Positions 17,870 through 27,147 of a stretch of DNA of 64,000 nt are shown here, in pieces; positions within the stretch are counted from its first letter, which is position 1; every line of letters starts with the position of its first letter. The stretch comes from Corynebacterium sp. ES2730-CONJ (lineage in GTDB: Bacteria > Actinomycetota > Actinomycetes > Mycobacteriales > Mycobacteriaceae). The stretch covers positions 186,001-250,000 of the forward strand of contig NZ_JANUXZ010000004.1 in assembly GCF_024834055.1 (NCBI RefSeq), given 5' to 3'. The notes under the pieces were generated by a model. It worked only from the letters and a program-made list of their open reading frames with translations, had not been told where the DNA came from and did not search any database. Both the position numbers and the translations under genes were made by a program.

Positions 17870-20128
17870 ATGTTTAGCACCTGGGGTGATTTCGCTTACC
17901 GACACCGCAAAATCGTACCGCTCATCATCATTTCGGCTATCCTGCTGCTGCATTTCTTCTTCGGTGTGCGCTTAGCGGAACGCATGAGTCAAGAGGGCTG
18001 GGATGACCCGAATTCTTCATCCACCAAAGCGGCCCAGATCGAATTAGAAACCTTTGGTCGAGATAACTCTGGGGATATTATCCTTCTTTTTACCGATCCC
18101 AAGGGTATTGAGAAATCATCGCAGTTCCCAGCTATCAAGAGCTATTTAGAGCAGCTACCACAACAGCACTCCGGGGAAATCGAATCGATCATCAGCTTCT
18201 TCGACAAGCGCAATCCTAACTTAAAATCCGATGACGGAACCACCGCTTTCGCTGCCATTTCCCTAAAGGGCGATGGCGAGCAAACGCTCAAGGATTTCCG
18301 TGCGATCGCTCAAGATCTCTCCCCTGAATTTGATGGCGTAGAAGTCCAGGTAGCAGGAGCCACTGCTGTAGCCGATGCTTTGGATGCGGGCATGGCGGGC
18401 GATATTAAACGCGCTGAGGTCTATGCGCTACCCGCGGTTGGGCTACTCCTCCTCGTTGTCTTTGGCTCTCTGGCGGCTGCCTTCATGCCTCTGATCGTGG
18501 GCGGACTGTCCATTCTAGGATCCTTGGGCGTCCTCTCTGTCCTCGCTGGACTCACTGAAGTCAATGTCTTTGCCCAGTCTGTCGTCACTTTGCTCGGTTT
18601 GGGGCTTGCTATCGACTACGGCCTCTTTATGGTCTCCCGCTTCCGCGAAGAACTCTATCAAGGCCGCGACGTTCGCGAAGCGGTGCGCATCACCACCGCC
18701 ACCGCGGGGCAAACAGTAGTCTTCTCCGCCGCTATGGTTGCTGTGGCGCTGTCAGGGCTCCTTCTCTTCCCCCAAGCCTTCCTCAAATCTGTTGCCTACG
18801 GGGCAATGAGCGCCGTCGGACTTGCCGCTCTACTCTCGGTAACCGTGCTGCCTGCCCTTTTCGGCATCCTAGGCACACGTATCGACGCCCTGGCGATACG
18901 GCGCAAAAAAGCGAAATCTCGGCCCATTGAAGACACGTGGTGGTACCGCATTCCCGCACTCGCGATGAAACGCGCAGGGCTTGTAACCATCGCGCTCGTC
19001 GCTGGCCTCATGGCGCTCACCTTGCCGCTGACGGGAATAAGTTTCGGCGGCATCAATGAAACTTACCTCCCACCATCCCATGACGTGCGCAAGGCCCAAT
19101 CGCTCTTTAACGAGGAATTTCCGGAATTTCGCACAGAACCTATCAAACTCGTCGTGGAGAATGCCACGAATGAGCAGCTCGTCCAGGTCTACCAGCAAGC
19201 CGCTGAGCTGCGTGGACTTACGTCACGGTTGAGCCCTTCCTCCCCAACCAAGGATGGCACCACTATCCTATCGGCTGGCATTATTGACCGCGAGGACAAT
19301 GCCCGCGTAGTCGAAGAGCTGCGCGGCCTTACGGCACCTGAAGGCGTGAATCTCTATATCGGTGGAACTCCCGCTTTAGAAGTCGAGTCCATCGAGGCTC
19401 TTTTTGACACCTTGCCCTATATGGCCTTGTATATTGTGATTGCCACGTTCCTCCTCATGGCGCTCGTCTTCGGCTCACTCATTCTGCCGGCTAAGGCCGT
19501 CATCATGACCCTGCTCGGCATGGGTGCCACCTTAGGCATTCTCACATGGATGTTTGTCGATGGGTTGTTCGCCTCTCTGTTCCACTTTAGCCCTGGGCCG
19601 CTGATGAGCCCGGTGCTCGTTCTCATTATGGCAATTGTTTACGGGCTCAGTACCGACTACGAAGTATTCCTAGTCTCACGCATGGTTGAAGCGCGCAATA
19701 AAGGCATGAGCACCGATGAGGCGATCAAATACGGCACCGCCCATACCGGCGGCATCATCACCGCTGCAGCGCTCATTATGATCGTGGTCTGTGGAGCCTT
19801 CGGCTTCTCCGATATCATCATGATGAAATATATTGCTTTCGGCATGATCTTCGCCCTGCTTTTCGACGCCACTGTAATCCGTATGCTCCTAGTACCAGCA
19901 GTGATGCACCTGCTCAAAGAAGATAACTGGTGGGCACCGCGTTTTATCAAGCGCGCTTCTCAAGCTCTCGGGCATAATGAGTCCACTACTCACTCTCATC
20001 CAACCGCCTCTCAGCACACGGCCTCGATGGCCCTTGCGCCAGCAGGTCACGGTCGACGATCTGTCGAGGCTGGCGACGATCGGATACCTTTTAGTGAATT
20101 GATGAAGCGACTCAAAGAGGAAGACTAA
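17870..20128 (+). CDS. MmpL/CmpL-family trehalose monomycolate transporter
   Basis: A 752-residue RND transporter with the usual layout: span 1 (about 15-33), a periplasmic loop, five clustered spans, a second periplasmic loop, and a final six-span cluster. The proton-relay Asp-Tyr pairs are visible: D249-Y250 in LAIDYGLFMVSRFREE, and the matching STDYEVFLVSRM in the second half. The cytoplasmic tail is short. AGGAG lies six bases before ATG 17870. Placement beside TmaT/MtrP-like genes and the pks13 cluster matches CmpL4 of C. glutamicum, which flips trehalose monomycolate, so that substrate is favoured. Confidence 0.85.
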   Translation: MFSTWGDFAYRHRKIVPLIIISAILLLHFFFGVRLAERMSQEGWDDPNSSSTKAAQIELETFGRDNSGDIILLFTDPKGIEKSSQFPAIKSYLEQLPQQHSGEIESIISFFDKRNPNLKSDDGTTAFAAISLKGDGEQTLKDFRAIAQDLSPEFDGVEVQVAGATAVADALDAGMAGDIKRAEVYALPAVGLLLLVVFGSLAAAFMPLIVGGLSILGSLGVLSVLAGLTEVNVFAQSVVTLLGLGLAIDYGLFMVSRFREELYQGRDVREAVRITTATAGQTVVFSAAMVAVALSGLLLFPQAFLKSVAYGAMSAVGLAALLSVTVLPALFGILGTRIDALAIRRKKAKSRPIEDTWWYRIPALAMKRAGLVTIALVAGLMALTLPLTGISFGGINETYLPPSHDVRKAQSLFNEEFPEFRTEPIKLVVENATNEQLVQVYQQAAELRGLTSRLSPSSPTKDGTTILSAGIIDREDNARVVEELRGLTAPEGVNLYIGGTPALEVESIEALFDTLPYMALYIVIATFLLMALVFGSLILPAKAVIMTLLGMGATLGILTWMFVDGLFASLFHFSPGPLMSPVLVLIMAIVYGLSTDYEVFLVSRMVEARNKGMSTDEAIKYGTAHTGGIITAAALIMIVVCGAFGFSDIIMMKYIAFGMIFALLFDATVIRMLLVPAVMHLLKEDNWWAPRFIKRASQALGHNESTTHSHPTASQHTASMALAPAGHGRRSVEAGDDRIPFSELMKRLKEED

Positions 20129-20132
20129 AACC

Positions 20133-21161
20133 CTGTCAAAAAATCCGTGGGTCCGCTTTTTCGTCCCTCTCATCATCCTGGGGAGCGCGGCTTTTTTGTT
20201 GCGCTCCAAAATGCCATTCTTAGCTAGTGGCTACCAAGAGATGATTCATGCCAATTCTGGCGGACTCCTTATAGCTTTCCTCTTTATCATTCTGAGTCTT
20301 GTGGCCATGTCGGAAGTGATGCGCCACCTCCTTAATGCCGGTGGAAATAAGATACGCCCGCATGCAACAATGGCGCTCACCTTTATTTCCAATTCATGGT
20401 CGAGCACTTTTCCAGGTGGGGCAGCAATATCAACGGTCTACCAATTTCGAATTATGCGGGTGTGGGGAGTGTCCGTGGTCATCAGTTCATGGTTCATCAT
20501 GCTCTCTGGGGCACTATCGACGGTATGGCTGATTGCTTTGGGGCTCGTATCCATTGTGTTTCTGGGTGCCAGCTTCTCCTTAGCTCCCCTCCTGGGCTCA
20601 GCGGCGGTATTTATTTCCCTAGCTGCTCTCGTGTGGTGGGCAACGAATAACCCCGAACCAACATCGCGGATCTTAAGCGCGGTTATGGCTGTTATTTCCC
20701 GAGTGCTCCGCATTGACTTAAGTGCGTACACGCGCACCATGAACGAGCATTTCTCACAGCTCGATAGCGTTCATTTGAGTGCACCTCGCTTTAGCTTTAT
20801 CGCCCTGCTATCGCTAGGAAATTGGTTATTTGAAATAATCGCCGTGTGGATATGCATTTGGGCCGTCACTGGTGTACTGCCCAGCTTTGAACAGGTTCCC
20901 AATAACACCACAATCATGGGGGTAGTCCTCGCTTTTGTCACCGCAAAAATTGTGGGCACCGCGCAGTTATCCCCGGCTGGTCTGGGCCCTGTGGAAGCTG
21001 CCATGACTGCGAGCCTCGTAGCCGTCGGTATGACTGCGTCAAGTGCTTTCGGAGTGGTTTTTGTCTACCGAATTTTATCCTTTGCTGTCATAACCGCCAT
21101 CGGGTGGATTATCTACTTCATCTCCGTAGCCCGAGGTGGTATCCGAGCACGAGAAAGATAA
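20133..21161 (+). CDS. UPF0104/YbhN-like membrane protein (LPG-synthase-type membrane domain), apparent CTG start
   Basis: The in-frame sequence begins just after the mmpL stop: CTG at 20133 with GAGGAAG nine bases upstream, then TCA AAA AAT CCG TGG. It encodes a first membrane span (WVRFFVPLIILGSAAFLL) needed by this family. No ATG, GTG or TTG exists in frame between the upstream stop (20103) and TTG 20196, which would delete this span. The protein is about 342 residues with eight or so spans and carries TFPGGAAISTVYQFR and SPAGLGPVEA, conserved motifs of the aminoacyl-lipid flippase-like membrane domain. Its substrate is unknown. The family is sure; the CTG start is an inference. Confidence 0.75.
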   Translation: MSKNPWVRFFVPLIILGSAAFLLRSKMPFLASGYQEMIHANSGGLLIAFLFIILSLVAMSEVMRHLLNAGGNKIRPHATMALTFISNSWSSTFPGGAAISTVYQFRIMRVWGVSVVISSWFIMLSGALSTVWLIALGLVSIVFLGASFSLAPLLGSAAVFISLAALVWWATNNPEPTSRILSAVMAVISRVLRIDLSAYTRTMNEHFSQLDSVHLSAPRFSFIALLSLGNWLFEIIAVWICIWAVTGVLPSFEQVPNNTTIMGVVLAFVTAKIVGTAQLSPAGLGPVEAAMTASLVAVGMTASSAFGVVFVYRILSFAVITAIGWIIYFISVARGGIRARER

Positions 21162-21170
21162 GATAAGCCC

Positions 21171-21518
21171 ATGAAGAAATTTTTGGCCTATGACCTCCTT
21201 GCCGTCGGTGCTTTTGCCTTTTTAGCTCGCCTAGCGCACGGAGGTATCGCCCCTCTAGCTGTTCTGGGTACCTGGTGGCCCTTTGCTCTCGGCGCACTCA
21301 CGGGCGGCGGTATCATCGCAGCAACGCGTGAAAATGGATTCACCCCGAAAAACGGCGTCATTGTCTGGCTGAGCACGGTTGTGGTGGGCCTAGGAATCTG
21401 GACGGCTCGGCACCACGCTCTTCCCCACTGGTCATTTATTACCGTGGCCTCCACTATGTCGGGACTTCTATTGCTGGGGTGGCGCCTCGTGGCTGCTCGG
21501 GTTTCTCGCCGCTCCTAG
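21171..21518 (+). CDS. DUF3054 membrane protein
   Basis: A 115-residue protein with four predicted spans and a short basic end (RVSRRS). The pattern of LAYDLLAVGAFAFLARLAHG at the start matches DUF3054, a four-span family common in actinobacteria and haloarchaea with no known function. It starts nine bases after the UPF0104-like gene and is the last gene of the plus-strand run. In corynebacteria as I recall, accD4 normally lies close beyond it; here accessory DNA follows immediately. Confidence 0.8.
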   Translation: MKKFLAYDLLAVGAFAFLARLAHGGIAPLAVLGTWWPFALGALTGGGIIAATRENGFTPKNGVIVWLSTVVVGLGIWTARHHALPHWSFITVASTMSGLLLLGWRLVAARVSRRS

Positions 21519-22238
21519 GATTCCTCGGGAGGGCTTTTACTAATCCAACTGGGAAAAATGTCCAGGCTGTTGGTTTAAATAATGATGTTTAACGGTTACG
21601 ACATTCGGTGAAAAACTGGAATTTTTGCTGTTGGTGTACCTAAAGGTGCAACTAATGACCGAATAACTACAAAGAAGATTGCGGAGTTTTTTGCGCTGTC
21701 CCTTTTGGTAGTACCCGAACACCAGACCTATTGACGTCGGCCTCGAAGCATCACTGAGTTCTCAAGATGCTTGAAAATTGGCTAGAATTTAATAGCCTTG
21801 CTCTACACGCAGCAACGGGTGAAATAAGTAGAGATAGATTGACACTCCTACAGACCGTAACACCAATTTCAGCACTATCATCAGCCTAGAGCCCTCGTCG
21901 GCCCACTCACTTCAGGCAGGACAGGGTGCAAGTCGCGGGCACCACCTAGCCTCGGAATATTTAACTGACTCTCGTTCTTAAGACAGGGGGTTGTATATTC
22001 GAACACTTCCTGCCACTTGTCCCCCAGGCCAGGTATATGCTGTAGAGGTTGAGACCACTCACCATCCATTTGGTGGGCGAGTTGCCGAAATCGCCGAGGG
22101 TAACCCCGTCTTGGACGGATAACACAATTAATCACTACAGCACCCAGATGCACAAGGCGTCTTCCACAGCCGAATCCGTGTCGGCGGTCCTAAAGTCAGC
22201 TACTCGTGCACCGATAATCTTTTCTAAGGATGCGAAAT
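21519..22238. other. Gene-poor stretch after the DUF3054 gene
   Basis: About 720 bases with stops in all frames and no recognised gene, RNA or mobile-element end. A weak GC stem followed by CTTTT near 21507-21538 may terminate the upstream run. Confidence 0.45.
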
Positions 22239-22418
22239 ATGATTGGACTCATGGAGATCCTCCTTATTGGCGCTACTCTCTTCGTCCCTGTTCTGATTGT
22301 TTTTCTCTTCTTTAAAGGGGCCCAAATCCTGCTGAAGATTCAAAAAGACGTTGAGAATATCTCACAGGAACTCCGAAATAGAAATATCTCATCATCCCCA
22401 CCAAACACCATCGATTGA
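22239..22418 (+). CDS. Small single-span membrane protein candidate
   Basis: A 59-residue frame from ATG 22239, with AAGGA eight bases upstream, inside an otherwise gene-poor region. It encodes one long hydrophobic segment (about residues 6-24), a short GAQILLK linker and an amphipathic, charged helix (IQKDVENISQELRNR), then a Ser/Pro tail. This organisation is far more protein-like than the other short frames around it. I do not recognise a family. It could be a real small membrane protein, a remnant of an element, or chance; an upstream ATG at 22230 would add three residues. Confidence 0.4.
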   Translation: MIGLMEILLIGATLFVPVLIVFLFFKGAQILLKIQKDVENISQELRNRNISSSPPNTID

Positions 22419-25400
22419 TGTCTATCAGTTCGTCCTAATTCCACTAGTGCCAACGGCCTTATCTCCGCTTTCTGCGACGATAACCCTGGTTAGCGAGCGC
22501 CTAAAGAGGGATAATATCGATGTGCTTGCACATTGGCGATGGGCGCTTTTAAGAGGTGCAGGAACGAGTCTCAGAATTCTCCCCCTAAGGTGTCGCGCCG
22601 CGATTAGAATTTGGGGATCGCAGCCCCAGATACCCAGCTTTACCGCAGGCTGAGCCTCAACAATTTAAGCTGCAGTTGTGTGCCGAGCACACTGCCCTAG
22701 GACGTCAGATAACGCGACAATTATTAGTCCGCCTTTGTACTGAAGAGCATATTCCGCAAGGATGGAACAAAGCCAGGTTACTCGCGCCCAACAGTAACGC
22801 GGATATTTTCCACCTCCATTTGAGGTCCCCGACCATCTCTCTGATAAGTACCAACTACGATAACCCCGCTCGCCAAAATGGCTCGCGTAGGGCAAAGAGC
22901 ATCCCATAGCTCATCGACCATAGTCAACGCCCCCCGCGAAATAGGATGACCAAGGCCGAACTTCCAGCACCTAACAAACTGGACCCAGATGATCGACCGT
23001 ACACACGCAGTGCGGTTTGATTTCAGAAGTTTCAGTCATGAATACGTAGTCCAGACCCAAAACTAACAATGTAGCTAAATGATCTTCTACAGTCCCCGGA
23101 TACGCATCTAACTGCTTTTCTTCGGAATACTGCAAAGGATTAACAAAGATTGTGTCCATCACCACGACGCCAGGAATTTACATCGCTCAGCGAGGAAGCT
23201 CAAATGTTCCTCAAGAATACCCTTATGGTGGGCACCAATAAGAAAGCACCTTCATGCCCTACGCGATGCGCACGCACCTCGGTGGTAGTGCGCTAAACAA
23301 CGAACTTCAAACTTGTGACGATAGCGCCTAATGCAGCGACCGTTCTAACCTCCTTTCGCCGGAGATAAGCTTAAGCTCCCGACCATGGGGCGTTATCTAA
23401 ACAGATCTCGACCGAGAATGCTTCTAACGAGCTAGGCACATACGGGCTATGAGGTGTTAGCGACAAATCTTAATCCTGTTACAATATCACTTGCTTGGCT
23501 GTCTCGAGATCAAAAATTTTTTATCCTAAGGGAGTAAGCAACCTCGCCAACTGGGTTTGCCAGCGCCTTAGGAGCAGCGGATTCAGGCAGAGTCTCCGGC
23601 TGCACTTTGCGTTACTCACTCACACATTACTGCGCCTGTGAGGCTTTGTTCAAGAAGAGGTTTCACAGGTGATGACCTCTGTGCGGCAAAGAGCGATCAT
23701 ATTTTGATCATGATCAACGAGAGCGGCGGGATGCTGATGGAAACTCCCGAGCGCACCAAACTCATCGACGAGTAGTCGACGATCCTCACTACGCTATTAA
23801 CCTGCTCGAAGGCAGGTTCCGGTTCTGCAGGTGGAGTAGTATGCCCACTGGAGCTATCAACGCTCCACTCAAAGGCGAAGGTCAAGACTGGCCCTGTACA
23901 GGGTGGTTATAACCGTATTGGTGCGTACAACAGTACAGTTAGCTGCGACTATGGTAGGTTTAAAGATGCCATACGCTGGTGTGGGACGGGCAACATATTA
24001 CAAGCTCCTGATGGCTAAGGGGTACGATGGTTTTGGAGTTCCACACCGTTATTGTATTTGATGCGCTAAAGTTGACAACCTGTAACGGCCACCAGCTGAT
24101 AAACGAAGTCAGCTTTGTGGTTGGTGGCATCGACGTAGACTCCGTCAAGTGAAACCCGAGATTGCAGGCTGCTGCTAACGGAGGTAGCGCATCTTGAACA
24201 TCCAAATGAGCGGATGTGTGCAAATCTGTATCGTGCATCAGACTCGAGGTCCAGCAGGTGGAAATCCTGCCAGACCGCACAACTTTCTCCAGCGTACTGC
24301 GGCTGGGCTGCACCAAGCTATATGATAACCGCCCGGGTCGCACTCGGTGCTCCTGAAGCCAATGATTTGGGGCAGAAGTATTTACAGGCAGTTTTGATGA
24401 TACGTGATGGGTGACGGCGGTTCGCGCTATGTATATCACATCGACTGACAGCCAGCTGAGCGCTCTGTGCCACGAATTTGATCGAGTCGCTCAATCCCGA
24501 GCTTCGCAAAGCTACCCATGACCCAGCTCACCGTCCAACCAATAGGGGGGGGCGTTAGAAACGTCGTGGCTGATTATCGACACTAAAAAGTACAACCTGC
24601 GTCTCAGGCAGCGCGGATAACAAGATGACAATACATTTCCAATGACTGGGCCGTACCAGCGGAAACCTCCAGTTGGGAGCAAGCTATCCATCATTTGACC
24701 GTTACTCATTCTGACCGATTATCTAATCTCATGTGAACTAAGCCATCCGCACAGCGATCGGCCCCTCGGAGAGTTGGGACGAAAACTCGTACGCATCCAA
24801 TCTTGCTGTCCAACCTGAGCAGAATAGGCTTGCAGAAAGTTCGCGCACCCGAAAGCCTATTGGGGATTTGTGAAGGTGATCTCCTCCTTTTTTCTCGGGA
24901 GCATGGGAAACGTTAACGGCTGCAGTTGTATAGGTACGGTAAACAGCGCCCGTATTTGGTAACTAGGATATAAACCCAATGGGTTTGCTCTACAGCGGGT
25001 TATGGACAAAACAACTACGTCCGCTCAAGATGAAATAGACTGATTCTTAGCTCATTCTGTTCATACTAGGTATAGTCCCTAAAACGACTGCTCAAATCTT
25101 TAAGTCTGTCGACAGTACGATAGATATTACGACAGTAGGATGCCGAGCTCTGCATGCTGAACCACCGTCAAATTCGAATTTATCCGAGATTACAATTATG
25201 TCTAATTCTCGAATCGAACTGAAACCATACCCTGGACTGAGCGCTCTGGCTAACAACTCAGCATCGTCAAAACCCCACGTGAGTTCTCGGCAATACTCCT
25301 AGCGGGGGTCCCAAACCAGACAACAGTCAGGCGGCGGCCGCTGTCGCTTTGTGCGCAAAAACTCACGCCTATTTTGCAGCGATGCCCGGCAACTACTGCG

Positions 25401-25705
25401 ATCAGAAGTGGAAATAGGTTCGGCAGCCTTAAATACAGTCCTCGAGCTAACAATGAACAGACTGCGGAGCTTCCAACAAGCGACTAACCATTCCAGTAAA
25501 CGAGTAGAGCCGACGAAATCAACACTACAAACTATGTCCCGAAGTCTTGAGGTTTGAATGAAAACAGGTCCTGTTCTGCATCTAAGGTGCGGTGAAAGAA
25601 CAAGAACGAATGAGGCTTCCTGGGCTGCGTCTACCAAATTTAACTTCGGTCCGCAGACAATCTTACTGGATCAGGCGGCCTGAGACGGCATAAGGTGAAA
25701 TGCTG
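22419..25705. other. Gene-poor block of about 3.3 kb
   Basis: No frame here reads as a recognisable protein. The longest, at 23960-24439 on the minus strand (159 codons), has no family resemblance, no ribosome site and random-looking composition. Lines I counted by hand have close to half G+C, unlike the AT-richer cassette to the right. I see no IS ends, tRNA or repeats. It may be degenerate, foreign or artefactual DNA. Confidence 0.5.
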
Positions 25706-26332
25706 CTAGACCTGTAAAAATTCATCTTTCATCAACTCACCCGATTCTGAAACTCGTATCTGCTTTCGATGCGGCCACACAAGGGCTGTAAGAAGACCGC
25801 CAAACCCGCACCCGGTATCGATGCAGATAGACGACTCCGAGTAGTCTTCGCCGAGGGAAAAAGAGTGCCCGTAGATAAAAAACTTATCTACTGGACCCTC
25901 GGAATTTTTGTGAGAAGCGATGAATTCATCTTCCTCTTGCTTTTCTTTTAGATTAAGGAAGAATTCAACATGGGTGCTCGGTATTCTTTTTCTAAAATCG
26001 TTACCTGGTGCAGAGGATACCTTTGCGGGGTGATAAGAACGAACTGTTGCCGCACCGCCGATGCTGAGAAACTGTCCTAACGCGTCCGTCTCGAGGAACT
26101 CAACCAAACTTTCTTCATGGTTACCTCTCAAGAAGACGAGTCGCTCGGGACCCATCCTATTCTGCAATTCGAGCAAGTAGTCAACAACACCCTTACTGTC
26201 GGGTCCACGATTGATGTAGTCGCCTAAAAAAACATACTCGTCTATTTTACGCTTTTCCAATACTTCAATCAGGGTTCTCAGCGCAGCGGAGTGTCCATGT
26301 ACATCACCGATGAAAGCAACATTTTTATTCAT
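25706..26332 (-). CDS. PPP-family metallophosphatase of the novel cassette
   Basis: A 208-residue calcineurin-like phosphatase of the PPP class. All metal-binding motifs are visible: GDVHG (9-13), GDYINRG (37-43), GNHE (70-73), His141 in FIASH and His156 in YGHS. It is compact, like ApaH/PrpE or bacterial serine/threonine phosphatases and the phosphatase domain of Pnkp, so the substrate could be a phosphoprotein, a dinucleoside polyphosphate or a phosphorylated RNA end. GAGGG lies four bases before the ATG, and the gene begins seven bases after the nucleotidyltransferase stop, so the two are coupled. It is the last cassette gene. Confidence 0.85.
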   Translation of the reverse strand: MNKNVAFIGDVHGHSAALRTLIEVLEKRKIDEYVFLGDYINRGPDSKGVVDYLLELQNRMGPERLVFLRGNHEESLVEFLETDALGQFLSIGGAATVRSYHPAKVSSAPGNDFRKRIPSTHVEFFLNLKEKQEEDEFIASHKNSEGPVDKFFIYGHSFSLGEDYSESSICIDTGCGFGGLLTALVWPHRKQIRVSESGELMKDEFLQV

Positions 26333-26339
26333 CTAACCC

Positions 26340-27134
26340 TCACAATATTATTTTTCTTACTCCTGCATAATCTTTTCGGTCAATCGAGTTCGTTATAGCG
26401 AATAGCGCGACATCATATTCTTCAGCCAATGAACCGAAATTATTTATAATGAATGCGTTTAAAGACCCATCCTCATTTGCGGGGAATTCTGTAATGTACT
26501 CTTGCAACATCCTAACATATTCAAGAAGTATTTCTTTGGAAGCATTTTTTCCTGTTTCCGAAGAGAGGAGATTCTTCAATTCTGGTTTATCATAAAAATC
26601 GGCTAGCTCTCGTACCGAATAGCATTCATTGCCATCGATGATCGCTTGAGCGTACAGGGCGCTACGCAGAAAATATCGGGCCGTCCGATTGAGGGACTGA
26701 AGATGTTCGGGGAGATCGTTTTCTAGACAACTGAAAACGAACGAAAATCTTCTAATTCGGGAGAGCAGCAGGTCAGCATCGCACCGTTGCAATAAGTTAA
26801 GAACACTCCCAAGAGCACCATCCGGGTCACGGATAACTATCCCATCATGTTTAAGGTGGGAGCAAAATAGTGAGCTAACTTCAGAAAGCAACACCTCCGC
26901 GGTGTAAAAACTTATATTGACATTATTTTCAGATATTGCGCTACGATCTTTTTGAGAAAGTACTAGAACATCAAGATCCGAATCCAATAGATAGTCGCCA
27001 CGAGCACGACTTCCGTAAATTAAGAACGGTTGTTTTGAGCTGCCGAGATATTTTCTCAAAACATTATGCATCTCGTTAGGGAGCTTCATCCGTTGAAGCT
27101 CTTTCCATCCTGAGGTTGAGGTTCCCTCTTTCAT
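26340..27134 (-). CDS. Minimal-type nucleotidyltransferase with C-terminal helical domain
   Basis: A 264-residue protein of the DNA-polymerase-beta-type nucleotidyltransferase superfamily. GSRARG (41-46) and DSDLD (51-55, with D53 and D55 as the likely metal ligands) form the GSxxxG...DxD active site. The rest (about 130-264) is helical and may act as a substrate-binding or HEPN-like part, though no clear R-x4-H RNase motif is seen. Relatives transfer AMP or other nucleotides to proteins, RNA or small molecules. The start is uncertain: ATG 27134 lacks a good ribosome site, and ATG 27089 has GGAAAG about ten bases upstream. It lies 13 bases after the DUF4062 gene. Confidence 0.8.
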   Translation of the reverse strand: MKEGTSTSGWKELQRMKLPNEMHNVLRKYLGSSKQPFLIYGSRARGDYLLDSDLDVLVLSQKDRSAISENNVNISFYTAEVLLSEVSSLFCSHLKHDGIVIRDPDGALGSVLNLLQRCDADLLLSRIRRFSFVFSCLENDLPEHLQSLNRTARYFLRSALYAQAIIDGNECYSVRELADFYDKPELKNLLSSETGKNASKEILLEYVRMLQEYITEFPANEDGSLNAFIINNFGSLAEEYDVALFAITNSIDRKDYAGVRKIIL

Positions 27135-27147
27135 CGCTTGAGTGGCC

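Noticed and set aside
23960..24439. 159-codon open frame on the minus strand in the gene-poor block
   Set aside because: No ribosome site, no recognisable domain, and composition like random translation; a frame of this length can occur by chance in several kilobases.
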